64,000 nucleotides of DNA from Galeopsis tetrahit (lineage: Eukaryota; Streptophyta; Magnoliopsida; Lamiales; Lamiaceae): NCBI GenBank assembly GCA_963675135.1, contig OY776130.1, positions 29,132,001 through 29,196,000 of the forward strand, given 5' to 3'. Both the position numbers and the translations under genes were made by a program. Below, piece after piece: positions 46,801 through 58,608 of the stretch; the first letter of the stretch is position 1, and every line of letters starts with the position of its first letter. Below the pieces are notes generated by a model. It was not told the origin of the DNA, searched no databases, and saw nothing but the letters and a program-made list of their open reading frames with translations.

Positions 46801-47915
46801 ATGAGTCATTAGTAAACAATACATCAATAGAAAAATCATAAGTAAGCTTACTAATGGATAACAATTTCTTAGTAAGGTGCGACACGATAAACACATCTAA
46901 CAAGCGAACATCCTTATTAACCGAAAACGACCCAACATGGGTGATCGGAATGATAGAACTATGTGCAACAATAACATTATCGTTACCAAAATACGAATGA
47001 AGAATATCCAAGTCAGTGGAGTGAGGAGTCATGTGAGCGGATGCATCACTATTAAGGAACCAGTCCGAGGCAGGAGGCTGGGAAACACGACATTGAGTAT
47101 CAAGGGCATGGGCAAGATTGGCTACAGAAGGGGCAGTGCGAGCATAACGCTCAGGGCAATGATTGGCATAATGGCCTTATTGTCGGCAGATCTGGCATGT
47201 GGGGGGACGGTGAGCAGGAGCCGAGGATCTAGTGGTCGCCTGGCCACTAGAATTCCGAGAAGGCGGATTACGGGATTTGGTGCCAGGACGAGGAGATATA
47301 CTCGGGCAAGGAGAAGCAGCGAATGCCGGGACAGGCGAGGACGAGGAGTCCTTCGAGCGAGTAAACTGCTCGTAGTTTAAGACTTGATGGGTCAAATCCC
47401 GAAACACATACATGGTCGACATAACCATGCGAGTATAAAAAAAACTAGCAAACTAGGGGCCATGATCAGTAAGAAATCAGTGACACTTGTCACCATCATC
47501 AATAGACTTACAAATAGAAGCGAGTTGATCGCAGAGAGAATAATTTTTTTTTTTTGTTGTAATCATCCATAGAGGTAGATCCGCGACGAAGAGAGAGCAA
47601 CTTATTTTGCAACTGATTAATGCGAGGAACAAAGGCACAACTGAAAGCAGACTCGAGGGTAGTCTAAACAGAACGAGAGGTGTCACAACCAATAACTTCG
47701 GCCATAGCCTCCTCAGAAAGAGAGGAGAGAAGAAGACTAAGGATCTTCCGATTCTTTTCAAACCAAGAGATGTACTCATGTTTAGGAGCTGAATCACCAG
47801 ATGTGGTGATCGTTTTTTCCGGAGCGTCGATCGTACCACGAACATGAGAGAGAAGATCATAGCTTAATAGAACCAGAATCACCTGATTTCGCCAAATCAG
47901 GTACTTGGAGGACAT
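43890..47915 (-). pseudogene. Copia D gag-pol, many frameshifts and stops
   Basis: Read on the minus strand. Gag starts near 47915. A zinc-knuckle region lies near 47180, a pre-integrase segment at 47032-46661 and the integrase core at 46621-46104. In the latter, the position expected for the catalytic Glu (after Pro-Gln-Gln-Asn-Gly) reads Ala-Lys, so the Glu is lost. RT is at about 45253-44750 with a readable Tyr-Ile-Asp-Asp core near 44835, and RNase H at 44521-43900. At least five frame breaks occur. It is a clearly different copia lineage from A and C and lacks an extra ORF. Not functional. Confidence 0.85.
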
Positions 47916-48041
47916 CTACTTAATGGTCAAAAGATGAATCAAGGTGTTGAGGGGAATGACAGGGGGAGTCATCGCCGCCATGAAGAGGGAATTGAAGATT
48001 TAGCGTGAGACTTTAGAGAGAAATTAGGGTTTCGATGAGTC

Positions 48042-48053
48042 AGACTGATATCA
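48042..48053 (-). other. Copia D degenerate primer binding site
   Basis: On the minus strand this reads TGATATCAGTCT, four mismatches from the initiator tRNA-Met complement, beside the 5' LTR. Confidence 0.55.
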
Positions 48054-48055
48054 TG

Positions 48056-48105
48056 TGAGAATAAGTATATATGTGATCACCGTTAATGAGGTGATATGAA
48101 TAATC

Positions 48106-48143
<38 letters not shown>

Positions 48144-48232
48144 TATTTACAATAAGATAAATATGGTAAATACTATAAACCATATCAATAAGAATATATA
48201 CAAGGATATAGACTAAATTAAAAAGATATGAT
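48056..48232 (-). repeat. Copia D 5' LTR, truncated, with an AT microsatellite
   Basis: Contains an (AT)n run at about 48108-48141 that is much shorter in the other LTR. About 30 nt of its outer end are missing. Confidence 0.75.
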
Positions 48233-48441
48233 TAGGTGTGTAAACCTGTCTATTGTGATAGTTTTTTCATTTACTAACACTCATTATATATCTTTGATTT
48301 TTGCCATTTGAGTTATCAGCTGCCGCGCCTCCAATTAATGTTGCTTATAACAAATGTGGCAACTGCCAAACGTGGCTGATGTATCATGCTACAACACCAT
48401 CAATCCAGTGTCCAAATTGTCACTTCATCACAAATGTTAAT

Positions 48442-49436
48442 GTAAATATCTTTGTCTCTATGTTTATTTTATTTTTTATTTTCTATTTGTGTGGCTTGCA
48501 CCTGCTAAATAAAATTTAGATAAGTTTTTTGTAGCTCATTTTTCTTTGTCCTAGACATATGCATAATTGACGGAGTCAGAACTTAATCGTATAGGACCCA
48601 ATTATAAATAATAAATTTTGATTTGATCTCATATAAGTATTTTTAAAACATATTATATATTAATAATAATGAATTAAATTAACTTTGAATGTGTTTTAAT
48701 ATAAGTTTCATGCATTCTGATCATTACATACAAAATAATATTTATGCATAGTCTATTTGTGAGCATTTTTAAATTTTTTTTAATTCATCATAATTTTTAT
48801 TATTATATATTCCCACCGTTTCACATTGTTTGTCATTTTTTTGTTTTAAATCTTATTTCAAAATTTTTATCATTATAGTTATTTTACCACACTTCTTTCT
48901 AAATTGCCCCTATTTAATTTCTACAATTTTTCCTTTGATATACTTTTTTCATCTCACTTTCTTGATAATTGAAATAAGTTATTCTTCAAACCCTATTATT
49001 TTCCCTTAATTTTCTCTCCATCTTTCATTATAATGGAGGGTAAATTTATAAAAAAAAATATGTTCTTTAACTTAATTTTATAAAACAACCAAAACGACAT
49101 ACATTACGAAACATAGTGAATAATAATTTCACTACTAATGTTTTAATAATACACCTAGTAATTATTAAATATACATAAAAAATTACAATTATTTTTTCTT
49201 TTATTTTTTTATTAAATAATATTTAAAATATATAGTGTAATAAATTTTTTGGAGCCCCCCGATATCTGTGTATAATAGAGGAACACTCAACTAAAATATA
49301 CTCCATTTGTCTCACATTAATTGTTTGCACACTTGTCTTATTCGTCTGTCCTACAATTATTTGCACATTCTAAAAAAGAAACTCCTTCATAAATTCTACC
49401 CTCACCAATATAAATCTTCTTTTGCATTTCCGGCAG
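48442..49436 (+). other. LSD1-like intron 4 (third coding-exon downstream intron)
   Basis: Intron with donor AAT|GTAAAT and acceptor CGGCAG. It contains weak MITE-like stretches at about 48811-49120 and 49297-49400 (TACTCCATTTGTC start) without clear right ends. No ORF. Confidence 0.55.
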
Positions 49437-49855
49437 GTAACAGGCCATTCTCAGAATCAGATAGTTCTTGTGCACAATCCTGAGACCGTTGATGAACGTG
49501 GGAAACTAGTGAGTTCTTTTGTGTTCACTTACTTCCATCGTCTATACGATTTTCATACATTTTTTTGATAAATACCTTCTAAATTTATATATTTACACTT
49601 CACTCTTATTAACAAATAATGCCACTAAAATTTACATTTATGCCCTACTTTTTCTCACTCTCAATCACATAATTTGTACTATATCTATTATTTAGTCATG
49701 TATCTTAATTTATGTGCTCAAAAGTAGCGCGAAACTTAGAGACGAACATAGAAAGTATTTTTCTTTTCTTTTATTAGTTCATGCTATTGTTGTTTGACTA
49801 ACATAATTTATCATTATTGTAGGTGAGCAATGTTGTTGTCGGGTTCTCGACATAA

Positions 49856-51424
49856 GATTGGATGATAACTAAATGAGATCGATATCCAAGACGACTTCTT
49901 TCAAATCTTGTTCGTTGTGACTAGTATCAACTTATATAATTATTTGTTTTGCAAAGTGCCATAATAAAATTAGACCAATTTTACTATTAGTTGGTGAAAA
50001 CGAGTGGGATATAATAGTCATTTGTGTTATGTGTTACATTAACTCATATGTATGAGTAACATTAACTATATGCATGTTTATGTGTTTGAATACTTTTAAT
50101 TTGGTCTCTCTCCCTAAACATTAGTACTTTTTCCGTCTAGTGATTACTTCTACACTTTTCTTATTGGAACGTCCCAAGATTACTTGCACACTCTTAAAAT
50201 GTAAATACCCTCTCAACATTATTTTATTTTTAAAATTGTCACTCATTTTTTACACATTTACTTTACACCTCACCAAATCACCTAAAATATCCATACTTTA
50301 TCTTACATCACCAATCACCTACTTTTCTTAAAATGTGTGTCAGTCAAATGGTGCAAATAATCCCGGGACGGATATAGTAGTTTTTACTATGAATTGGGAT
50401 GGAGTGTTAGGAACATAAATCTTTTACTTGTCCATGTCTTAATTTTTTGCCTTGGTGTAATTAAGGGTATTGATGGTATGTTGGTCCCAAAAAAGTCTAT
50501 TATAACCTCTACAGAAAATATCCTGATAAACATTGTTGTCTATAACCTTGGTATAATTAAGGTGTCGTTGTAAAAACAATGTGCTAAAAGATAACAGTTC
50601 TAAAAAAATCATTGTCTTTTTAGCTTTCTACAACGTACACGTTGTCTTTTCGTTTAAAAACCATTGTCATAGCTTATGTTTGTAGTGAAATATGCAGATA
50701 GACAACAATTAAAAAACAGTCAATTAGACTTTTCTACAACGGTTTAAAACCATTATCTAATTGTTTGTCCATTATTGTAAAAAAACATGTCACTCTCTCC
50801 ATACAGTGATTACATGCACATTATTTTATTGGATTACCCTAAGATTAATTGTACACTATCAATATGTAAACTAAACACAAAAAAATATTACATTCATAAC
50901 ATCATTATATTTTTTAAATTGTCACTTATATATTTTGAACACACATTTTACTCTATACACTCCTCATTTATTTAAACTCACCCATTTTTTCCAAATGAAT
51001 CACCAAAATGCCCCTCATTTATTTGACGCATGCCTCACTAAATTTCATTTTCTTAATTCGTGTATCATTGCACATGTGAAATACCTACATATATATAAGA
51101 AATTCAGACAATACATATGAAAGTTAGACGTGTAAAATACATGCATATATAGAATGAGATGATGTGATACATCGAACAACCAAATATGTTTTAGTTATCA
51201 TTTATCAAGAAACAAACATAATCTCACCAAACCTTAGCAATTAATTTTATGAAAAACTAGAGAAACATGAAGAATAGAAAACAGATTAAGCTCAAAAGAC
51301 ACTATATATGATATGAAACCATATAATATCAAATAGATTGTTAGACTAAATGTATCTCACACCACCTAAATCAGATTTTCATATTTATCTTGACAATTGA
51401 TAATAAACATCAATAATAGAAATT
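49856..51424. other. LSD1 3' flank and MITE-rich DNA
   Basis: 3' untranslated region followed by AT-rich DNA. Besides the MITE at 50127-50377, a stretch from about 50791 starts like a degenerate Stowaway element, and 50540-50687 ends in GTAGTG with CCATTGTC/CGTTGTC motifs as in CACTA subterminal DNA. No genes seen. Confidence 0.5.
50127..50377. mobile_element. Degenerate Stowaway-like MITE
   Basis: 251 bp with imperfect ends (CTTTTTCCGTCT... and ...GGGACGGATATAG) and TA on both sides. Related in sequence to the MITE at 37932. Confidence 0.6.
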
Positions 51425-53060
51425 GTTGGGAATAAAATGAGATATGTTTTGATTTAATACCAAAACCCCCTAAGACATGCCTAAGTCAAGTTTAGTATGT
51501 TCTAGAGATGTTAGAACATATAGTATAAAGGCTAGATGAGGAGCTAAAATGTTAGACAGCTCTTAGTTGATTAGACGCACAGTTGAGGGGGAACATATGC
51601 TTTGAAGTCTATCAAGAACAAGTCCCCTCAAGGCTCAAACTCTGGATACAACACTAAGTCTTTTGGAAGACCAACTATGCTGATCAGGAGAGTTGTCCAG
51701 ATGAGTTGTCTCAGCACAATCAATTCAAAAGAAGTGTACTGAAAGCTTGAGGTCAACTATGCTGAAGAAATAGAGACAACCACACCCTAAAGAACTACAA
51801 ATCAACATGCTAAGATCACCTTGAAGTGAAACAAAGGGTATGAGCCAAGTCATCTGAAGAAGAGCAAGCCAACCTTGCTGATAAGCAAGACTGCTGATAG
51901 TGATAAGGAGAGTTGTCCAAATGATGAGGAATGTTGTCCTATCAATGGAACAACCTTCAGAAGCCATGTCCAAGTCCTAACAAGAGAATCTGAAAGTCAG
52001 ACATTGGGTAGAGTGCTGCAGAATGAAGACAAAGTCTTAACAGCCGTTTATTTCCCAAATGAGGACATGTCACTATCAAGATTCTATCTTCTAAGTTGAA
52101 GAACAGAAAGAAGACATTTATGGACATTTGAGGCTGCCTCTCCAACGGGCAAATCCTTCATTTGTCTATAAATACAGAAGTGTGAAGACCATTTGAAAGC
52201 ACCTCAACAGAATCCAACTACACAAGAATTCTGAAGCTCATAGAACTTTCATAGCTTTCAAAGACTATCTTAGTCTTCAAAAACTTCATCTAAGCTGTAC
52301 TACATTGTATATCCATACACAAGCTTAGAGAGATATCCTATCCTTATACACTGATCTTCATTGTAAAGGATATCTCATTAGTTGGAACCTTACTTCAACC
52401 CTTACCCCTTTCAAGAGTGAAAGTGAGAAGGTTGTAGTAGTAGAAGTGGTAGGAGCTGACTGTTGAGAGAAGAACAGTTCAGTTCTGAGTTGAGAAGAGG
52501 GTACTAGGACTCTAGACATCATAGGGATCAATTCACCAAGGAGTGGTGTTCTTGATCAAGTGCACCTTGGCACTATAAAACAAGTTAATTCCAAGAGTGA
52601 AGGAATTATCCTTTTAAATCAGGGAAAGTGGATGTAGGAGCTTGAGTCTCTGAACCACTATAAACTCTTGTGTTGATTTGCTTTACAAGTACTTTCATAC
52701 ATTCAACACTGCACACAAAACTGATCTTTCAAAGGATAAACATTCAAAGACTGTGCAAAACCTATTTGGACAAGTTCCCTGAAACTGGACTGTATTGTTT
52801 GACTAAGTGATTTCAGAAACTAAAGGAGTCTAAACTAAAAGGGCCAACCACTATTCCGCACATATAACTCCCCTAGATAGTTATTCAACTAAGTACTCAA
52901 TAGTACTTAGTAGTTTGGTTATCTTAGAAGAGTTAATCATCTTCAGCAGAGTTGTCCAAGACAACCTTGCTGAGCTCTGGTTTGATCAAGTTAGAAAAGA
53001 ATTTGCATACAAGTGTATTCCCCCCCATACACTTGTTATATACTCCTTTCAGGACCAACA
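51425..53060 (+). repeat. Element C 5' LTR
   Basis: About 1636 bp, TGTTGGG...CCAACA. TATA box CTATAAATAC at 52166-52175. GTTGTCC motifs recur (near 51690, 51912 and 52952). There is only one LTR in the window, so the ends rest on the TG/CA motif and the primer site. Confidence 0.82.
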
Positions 53061-53062
53061 AG

Positions 53063-53074
53063 TGGTATCAGAGC
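53063..53074 (+). other. Element C primer binding site
   Basis: TGGTATCAGAGC two bases after the LTR, complementary to initiator tRNA-Met. Confidence 0.92.
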
Positions 53075-53199
53075 AGGGGTTCTAGACCACTGCCTCTGAA
53101 AAGCCATCTTGGTTTTTCAAAATTATATATTTGGTGTGGTCACTGAACTGATCTATCTGAAATCTTATCAATTGTTGACTAACTGTTTGTTCTTGAGAT

Positions 53200-56100
53200 A
53201 TGGCCAACAACAATGCTGCTGTTCCACCTCCTGCTGTCCAAGGATTGGATAACATGGCCACAAATCCAGTCAATCACATTTCTCATCACAATCTGCCCAT
53301 GTTCTCAATAGACAACTATGATTTCTGGAAAATCAGAATGAGGGCTCATCTTGCATCTTTACACACTGATATGTTGAGAGTGATCACAAGAGGTCCTTTT
53401 GTGTTCACCTTTGTCAATCCCAGAATCACTGAAGCTCAAAGAGCAGATATAAGGGAATTGATTCCCAAAGATGAAGATGACTTCACTGCTGATGAGAAGA
53501 GGAAAGATAATTTGAATTATCTTGCCATGAACACCCTCTACCAAACAATTCCAGATGCAATCATGGGAAGGGTCTATCACTGCACAACTGCCAAAGAAAT
53601 TTGGGATACTCTTGCAGAAATGTGTGAGGGCACTGAGAAAATCAAGGAGAATAAGCTCCAAGTGGCAGTGCAGAAATTTGAACAGTTCACAATGGAGTCT
53701 GAGGAGTCCATTGACAAATTTGCTGGTAGATTCACTGATGTGATGAATGAGATCAACTCATTGGGCAAAGTGTACTCCAAGAGAGAAGTTGGTTTGAAGA
53801 TCTTGAGAAGTCTAACTCAAAAGTGGGATGTCTATGCTGTAATGATGCAAAATACCAAAGATCTCTCCACCATGCCCATGCAACAAATCTTCTCAGAACT
53901 CAAAGCTTATGAGTTCGACCTCAATAGAAGAAAGCCTGTTGAGGAACCTTCAAATCCTACAAAAGGAGTGGCATTCAAAGTCAAAACTGCTGAACCAGAA
54001 ATGCAGTCCACTCCAAGATCATCAAAGTCAGTCTCCAAGACTGAAATGAAGGAGGAACTAGCCATGATGGCTAGGAGATTTGGAAAGTTAAATTCAAGGT
54101 TTGGTAGATACAAGAAATTCTACCAGGACAACAAATTCAGGAGAAGATACAACTCTCCTGAAGCCCAGGCTGAAGTCAAAAAGCCTGAAGAGAAAAGATC
54201 AGAGGACAAGTACTCTGATAGGAGAAGGTCCAGTAGAGCTGAACCCTCATCATAAAAAAGAAGAGAAGAATCAAAGAAAGATGATGATGAAGACCTGTGC
54301 TATAACTGCAAAAAGAAAGGGCACTTCCAGTTTGACTGCCCTGAATTAAGCTCTAAGGAGAGAAGAGAGAGGCAAGCTAAAAGAGACAGCAAATTCACCA
54401 ATAGAAAGGCCATGATGGCTGGTGAAGATTCTGATAGTGCTGAAAGCTTCAACTCTTCTGATGGACTGTTCTCCAACAGTGATGATGATGATGATGTCTG
54501 CAACATGGCTCTTGAGGATGATGAGGTACCTATGGGCCACAAGAAGAGAAGCATGAGCAAAAAGTCAGCATGGTACCTTGACAGTGGATGTTCAAGGCAC
54601 ATGACTGGAAACAAGGAACTCCTCACTGATTTTATTGAAAAAGAAGGCCCAAATGTCACATTTGGAGACAGCTCACAAGCGACTACAAAAGGTTATGGTA
54701 CTTTGATGATTGGTAACATCAAAGTATCCAATGTGTCTTATGTGGCTGGTCTCAAGTATAATCTCCTAAGTATCAGTCAATTCTGTGATAAAGATTTCAA
54801 AGTTGAGTTTTCTAGTGGAAAATGCTTAATCAAAGATAAGGCTCAACAAACTCTATTGACTGGAACTAGGAAAGGGAATGTGTATTTTGCAGACTGGGAC
54901 AAGTCTACTGATGTAACATGCTTCATTGCTAAGAGTTCTAGTGAACAAAGTTGGTTATGGCATAAAAGATTAAACCACTTGAACTTCAAAACAATGAACA
55001 AAATTGCTAGAAATGCATTAGTTAAAGGACTACCTAATGAGGTTTTCATTAAAGAGCATGTTTGCAAACCATGCCAAGAAGGAAAACAGATCAAAGCCTC
55101 ATTTAAGGGAAAACCAGTCATCTCTACTGAAAGGGTGCTTGAACTCCTACACATGGACCTATTTGGACCAATTACCCCTGCAAGCATAAATGGTAGAAAA
55201 TACACATTGGTTGTAGTAGATGACTTCTCTAGGTTCACATGGGTAGTATTTCTCCTTAATAAGAAGGAAACTCAAGTCAAACTACCTGAACTGTTAAAGA
55301 GATTGTCAAATGAGAAAAGCCTTAGCATTATCAAGATAAGATCTGATAAAGGCACTGAGTTCATTAATTCATACATCAATGAGTATTGCACATCTAATGG
55401 AATAGCTCATGAAACCTCAACAGCTAGAACTCCCCAACAAAATGGAGTTGCAGAGAGAAGAAATAGAACTTTAAAAGAGGCTGCTAGAACTTTAATTGCT
55501 GATTCAAATTTGCCTAAGAGGTTTTGGGCTGAAGCTATAAACACTGCATGTCATACTCAAAATAGATGTTTGATCACTAAGGGGCAAGGCAAAACCCCCT
55601 ATGAACTCTGGAAAGGAAGATTGCCTAAAGTGTCATACTTTCACATTTTTGGTTGCAAGTGTTTTATTCACAATAATGGGAAAGAACAGCTGAAAGCCTT
55701 TGATAGCAAACTGATGAAGGAGTATTCCTTGGATACTCTCAAATCAGTAGAGCTTTCAGGGTCTACAACAAGAAAAACCTTATTGTGGAGGAAACACCTC
55801 ATGTTGTGTTTGATGAATCTATTCATGAGCTCAGGAATGAGAACTTGGAATCAGAAGAAATCACACAGAGGACAACCAGACTGAGCTTAAAAGACAAAGA
55901 CACTGAATTCATAGAAGTTGTCCAAGCCAACCTACCTGAAAAACTCCCATTGGACAACAATCCTGAAGGCAACCCTCCTGAGGCAAATCCCACTGAAAGG
56001 AATGGTGAACTAAATGATCCAATCCCAGTTCACATCCAGGTAACAACTACCAATGAAGAAGCAGTTCCTGCTGAGGTAGTTAATGGATTAAATAATTAAG

Positions 56101-57908
56101 GGGGAACTCAAAATGTTGAAAATGCCAATGTCCCTGACATTGAGGACAACACCCCTGATTATGATCCTGAATTAGATCCTGCATTCAATTACCCTGAATT
56201 TAATGATCAAAATAACTCAACTTCAGTAGAGGACAACTCTACTGAAGAGATCAGAAAAAGAAGGACTTGGTTGTCTAACCATCCTACTGATCTAATACTT
56301 GGTGACCCAAGTATAGGAGTCAAAACAAGGAGATTTAATGGTGAAAGTGCTCTTTTCTGTTGTTTCTTGTCAGAGCAAGAACCAAGTGATATTGAGGAAG
56401 CACTTCAAGATGCCAATTGGATCACAGCCATGCAGGAAGAACTGAAACAATTCACCAGAAATGAAGTATGGGAGCTTGTGGATAGACCTTCACATCAAGA
56501 TGTTTTTGGAACAAAGTGGGTGTTCAAGAACAAGAAGAATGAAAATGATGTGATTGTCAGAAACAAAGCAAGACTTGTGGCAAAAGGCTATTGCCAACAT
56601 GAAGGCATTGACTATGATGAGACATTTGCACCTGCGGCAAGGCTAGAAGCAATAAGGCTCTTTCTAGCCTATGCAGCCCACAAGAGGTTCAAAGTGTACC
56701 AGATGGATGTCAAGAGTGCCTTTCTGAATGGAGTCTTGAAAGAAGAAGTCTATGTGGAGCAACCACCAGGTTTTGAGGTTGGAAACCAAGTTTACGGACT
56801 AAAGAAGACTCTGTATGGACTCAAGCAAGCCCCTAGGGATTGGTATGATACACTGTCACAATTCCTCTTGGATCATGGATTCACCAAGGGAACTGTGGAC
56901 AGGACACTCTTCAGAATCTCTGAAGGAGAAGACATCCTGCTTGTCCAAATCTATGTGGATGACATAATATTTGGATCCCCCAATGAAAAGCTGTGTGAGA
57001 AGTTCTCCAAGCTAATGCAAAGCAAGTTTGAGATGTCCATGATGGGGTTGATGAACTTCTTTTTGGGTCTTCAAGTCAAGCAATCAAAAGAAGGAATCTT
57101 CATCAACCAAGCTAAGTACACCAGAGAAATGATCAAGAAGTTTGGGTGTGCTACTAGCAAGCCAGTAAGGATCCCAATGAACACAAATTGGAAGATGGAT
57201 CCTGATGAGAGTGGTGTGTCAACCAACTCCACTGAGTATAGAGGAATCATTGGATCACTTCTCTATCTCACTGCCAGCAGACCTGACATCACCTTTGCAG
57301 TAGGTGTTTGTGCAAGGTTCCAAGCAAATCCTAAGAAAAGCCATCTTGAGGCTGCAAAGAGGATTTTGAGGTATCTCAAAGGCACTGAGAATCTAGGCCT
57401 TTGGTACCCTGCTGATGACAATATTGAGCTAACTGGCTACTCAGATGCTGATTATGGAGGTTGCAGAATTGATAGAAAGTCCACTTCAGGGACTCGTCAA
57501 TTCTTGGGCAACAAGCTCATATCTTGGTTCTCCAAGAAGCAAAACACAGTGGCTACTTCCACCACTGAAGCTGAATATGTTGCAGCTGGAAGTTGTTGTG
57601 CTCAGATCCTTTGGTTGAGACAACAACTAAGAGACTACAAAGTCAACTCTACTGAAGTGCCAATATTTTGTGATAACAATAGTGCCATTGCTATTTCACA
57701 AAATCCTGTCTTGCATACAAGATGCAAACATGTGGACATCAAGCATCACTTCATTAGAGATCATATGGAGAAGAAGGATATAAAGTTGGTCAAGATCCAC
57801 ACAGATCATCAAAAAGCTGATATCCTAACTAAGCCACTTGCAGAGGCAAGGTTTCTGGAGCTATCAGCAGAGTTGGGTTTACTTGATCCAGGGAGGTTGG
57901 ACAAGTAA
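53200..57908 (+). pseudogene. Element C gag-pol, lightly damaged
   Basis: Gag starts at the Met of 53200, with a copia-type gag domain over about 50-250 residues. TAA at 54253 interrupts the frame just before the zinc knuckle (Cys-X2-Cys-X4-His-X4-Cys near 54298-54339), so it is damage and not a gag-pol boundary. The protease Asp-Ser-Gly lies near 54580. Integrase Asp, Asp and Glu are near 55156, 55341 and 55452. A one-base deletion near 55708 shifts the frame, which continues from 55785. A TAA at 56097 falls in the linker. RT has Tyr-Val-Asp-Asp near 56955, and RNase H (Asp-Ala-Asp near 57444, Glu near 57572) runs to the stop at 57906. All catalytic residues I checked are present. Confidence 0.92.
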
Positions 57909-58002
57909 AACTCATTGAAGTTAATGGGAGTAAAAGAGCTGAATTGATCTTCAGCAGACTTGGAGAAGTCTACTGAAGTGCAGAAGAGATGATCACAATT
58001 AC

Positions 58003-58063
58003 TCAGGACACTTGTCCATTGAAACTCAGGACCCTTGTCCACATCTCTTCAGGACACTTGTCC
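58003..58063 (+). repeat. Three 15-nt repeats after element C pol
   Basis: TCAGGACACTTGTCC at 58003-58017 and 58049-58063 and a one-base variant at 58026-58040, evenly spaced by 23 nt. They lie about 95 nt after the pol stop. Confidence 0.85.
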
Positions 58064-58608
58064 TTGTGGGGTCAGATAAGTTGTCTTGGCTATCAAACTA
58101 TTTTCTTGGTTTGATAAGCACCTATTTTGGGTAATCATTGTCTACCTTGATACTTGTCCCAATTACATATATCATCTCTGTGGGATTTAATTTGTCCCCC
58201 ACCCAAAAGGTCGCTTTCCATGCATTAAATGCCAAGATTTAACTCTTGTTTGCATTACACTTTTCAAGCCATGATCTATCTCGAAAACTCCCCAACCATT
58301 AACTAATATTAAATAACTTCCACGTTTTGAATAAAACCAATAACTCACTGTTACATTGGTTTTTGACCATTGGATCAAAACTGGCCAACTCCCCTGAAAT
58401 TCATCCTGGCCGTCCAAGTGTGTTTTCCATTTTTGACAACCGTTGAAAATACACAAATCACACCAACTCATTGACAAACATTCTTTTTAGAATATTCTCA
58501 AGTCTTAAAACTCCCCCACACACTCTTCTTCCCCAAGCATTCGAAACCCTAGCTCATTTTTCTTCAAACTCTCTGAAAACTCTCTCAATTTCATCTCTGT
58601 AATCTTCA

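Larger units (their letters stand above)
43700..48232 (-). mobile_element. Copia element D, antisense in LSD1 intron 3, decayed
   Basis: Short direct terminal repeats beginning TGAGAATA lie at 43700-43875 and 48056-48232. Between them are minus-strand gag, zinc-knuckle, integrase, RT and RNase H remnants in Ty1/copia order. A 9-C run (43876-43884) is the polypurine tract on the minus strand. The right LTR lacks about 30 nt found at the end of the left LTR and passes directly into host repeat DNA, so this junction has suffered a deletion. No exact target duplication remains (ATTGG on the left, ATTAGG on the right). Confidence 0.85.
42344..49855 (+). pseudogene. LSD1: LSD1-type zinc-finger gene, nonsense codon in finger 1
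   Basis: Coding exons: 42344-42455, 42843-42953, 48320-48441, 49437-49508, 49823-49855, with matching intron phases (1, 1, 0, 0). LSD1 proteins carry three Cys-x-x-Cys-Arg...Cys-x-x-Cys fingers and in Arabidopsis restrain cell death by binding transcription factors. Finger 1 is degenerate and has TGA at 42416-42418 where the third zinc-ligand Cys is expected. Finger 2 (exon 2) is canonical. Finger 3 (exon 3) keeps its four Cys but lacks the usual Tyr-Gly-Ala turn. The tail Gly-Lys-Leu-Val-Ser-Asn-Val-Val-Val-Gly identifies LSD1 proper. A start at the Met of 42851 would give a two-finger protein, so some function is not excluded. Intron 3 carries a tandem array and copia D. I favour a decaying gene. 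Confidence 0.78.

Noticed and set aside
48108..48141. AT dinucleotide run as a regulatory element
   Set aside because: A simple microsatellite inside a copia D LTR; the other LTR has a much shorter run.
50540..50687. Complete CACTA element
   Set aside because: A GTAGTG end and subterminal-like motifs are visible, but no left end or 3-bp duplication could be found.
54253..54255. TAA as a programmed gag-pol boundary in element C
   Set aside because: The gag zinc knuckle lies after the stop in the same frame, so the stop falls inside gag and is most likely damage.
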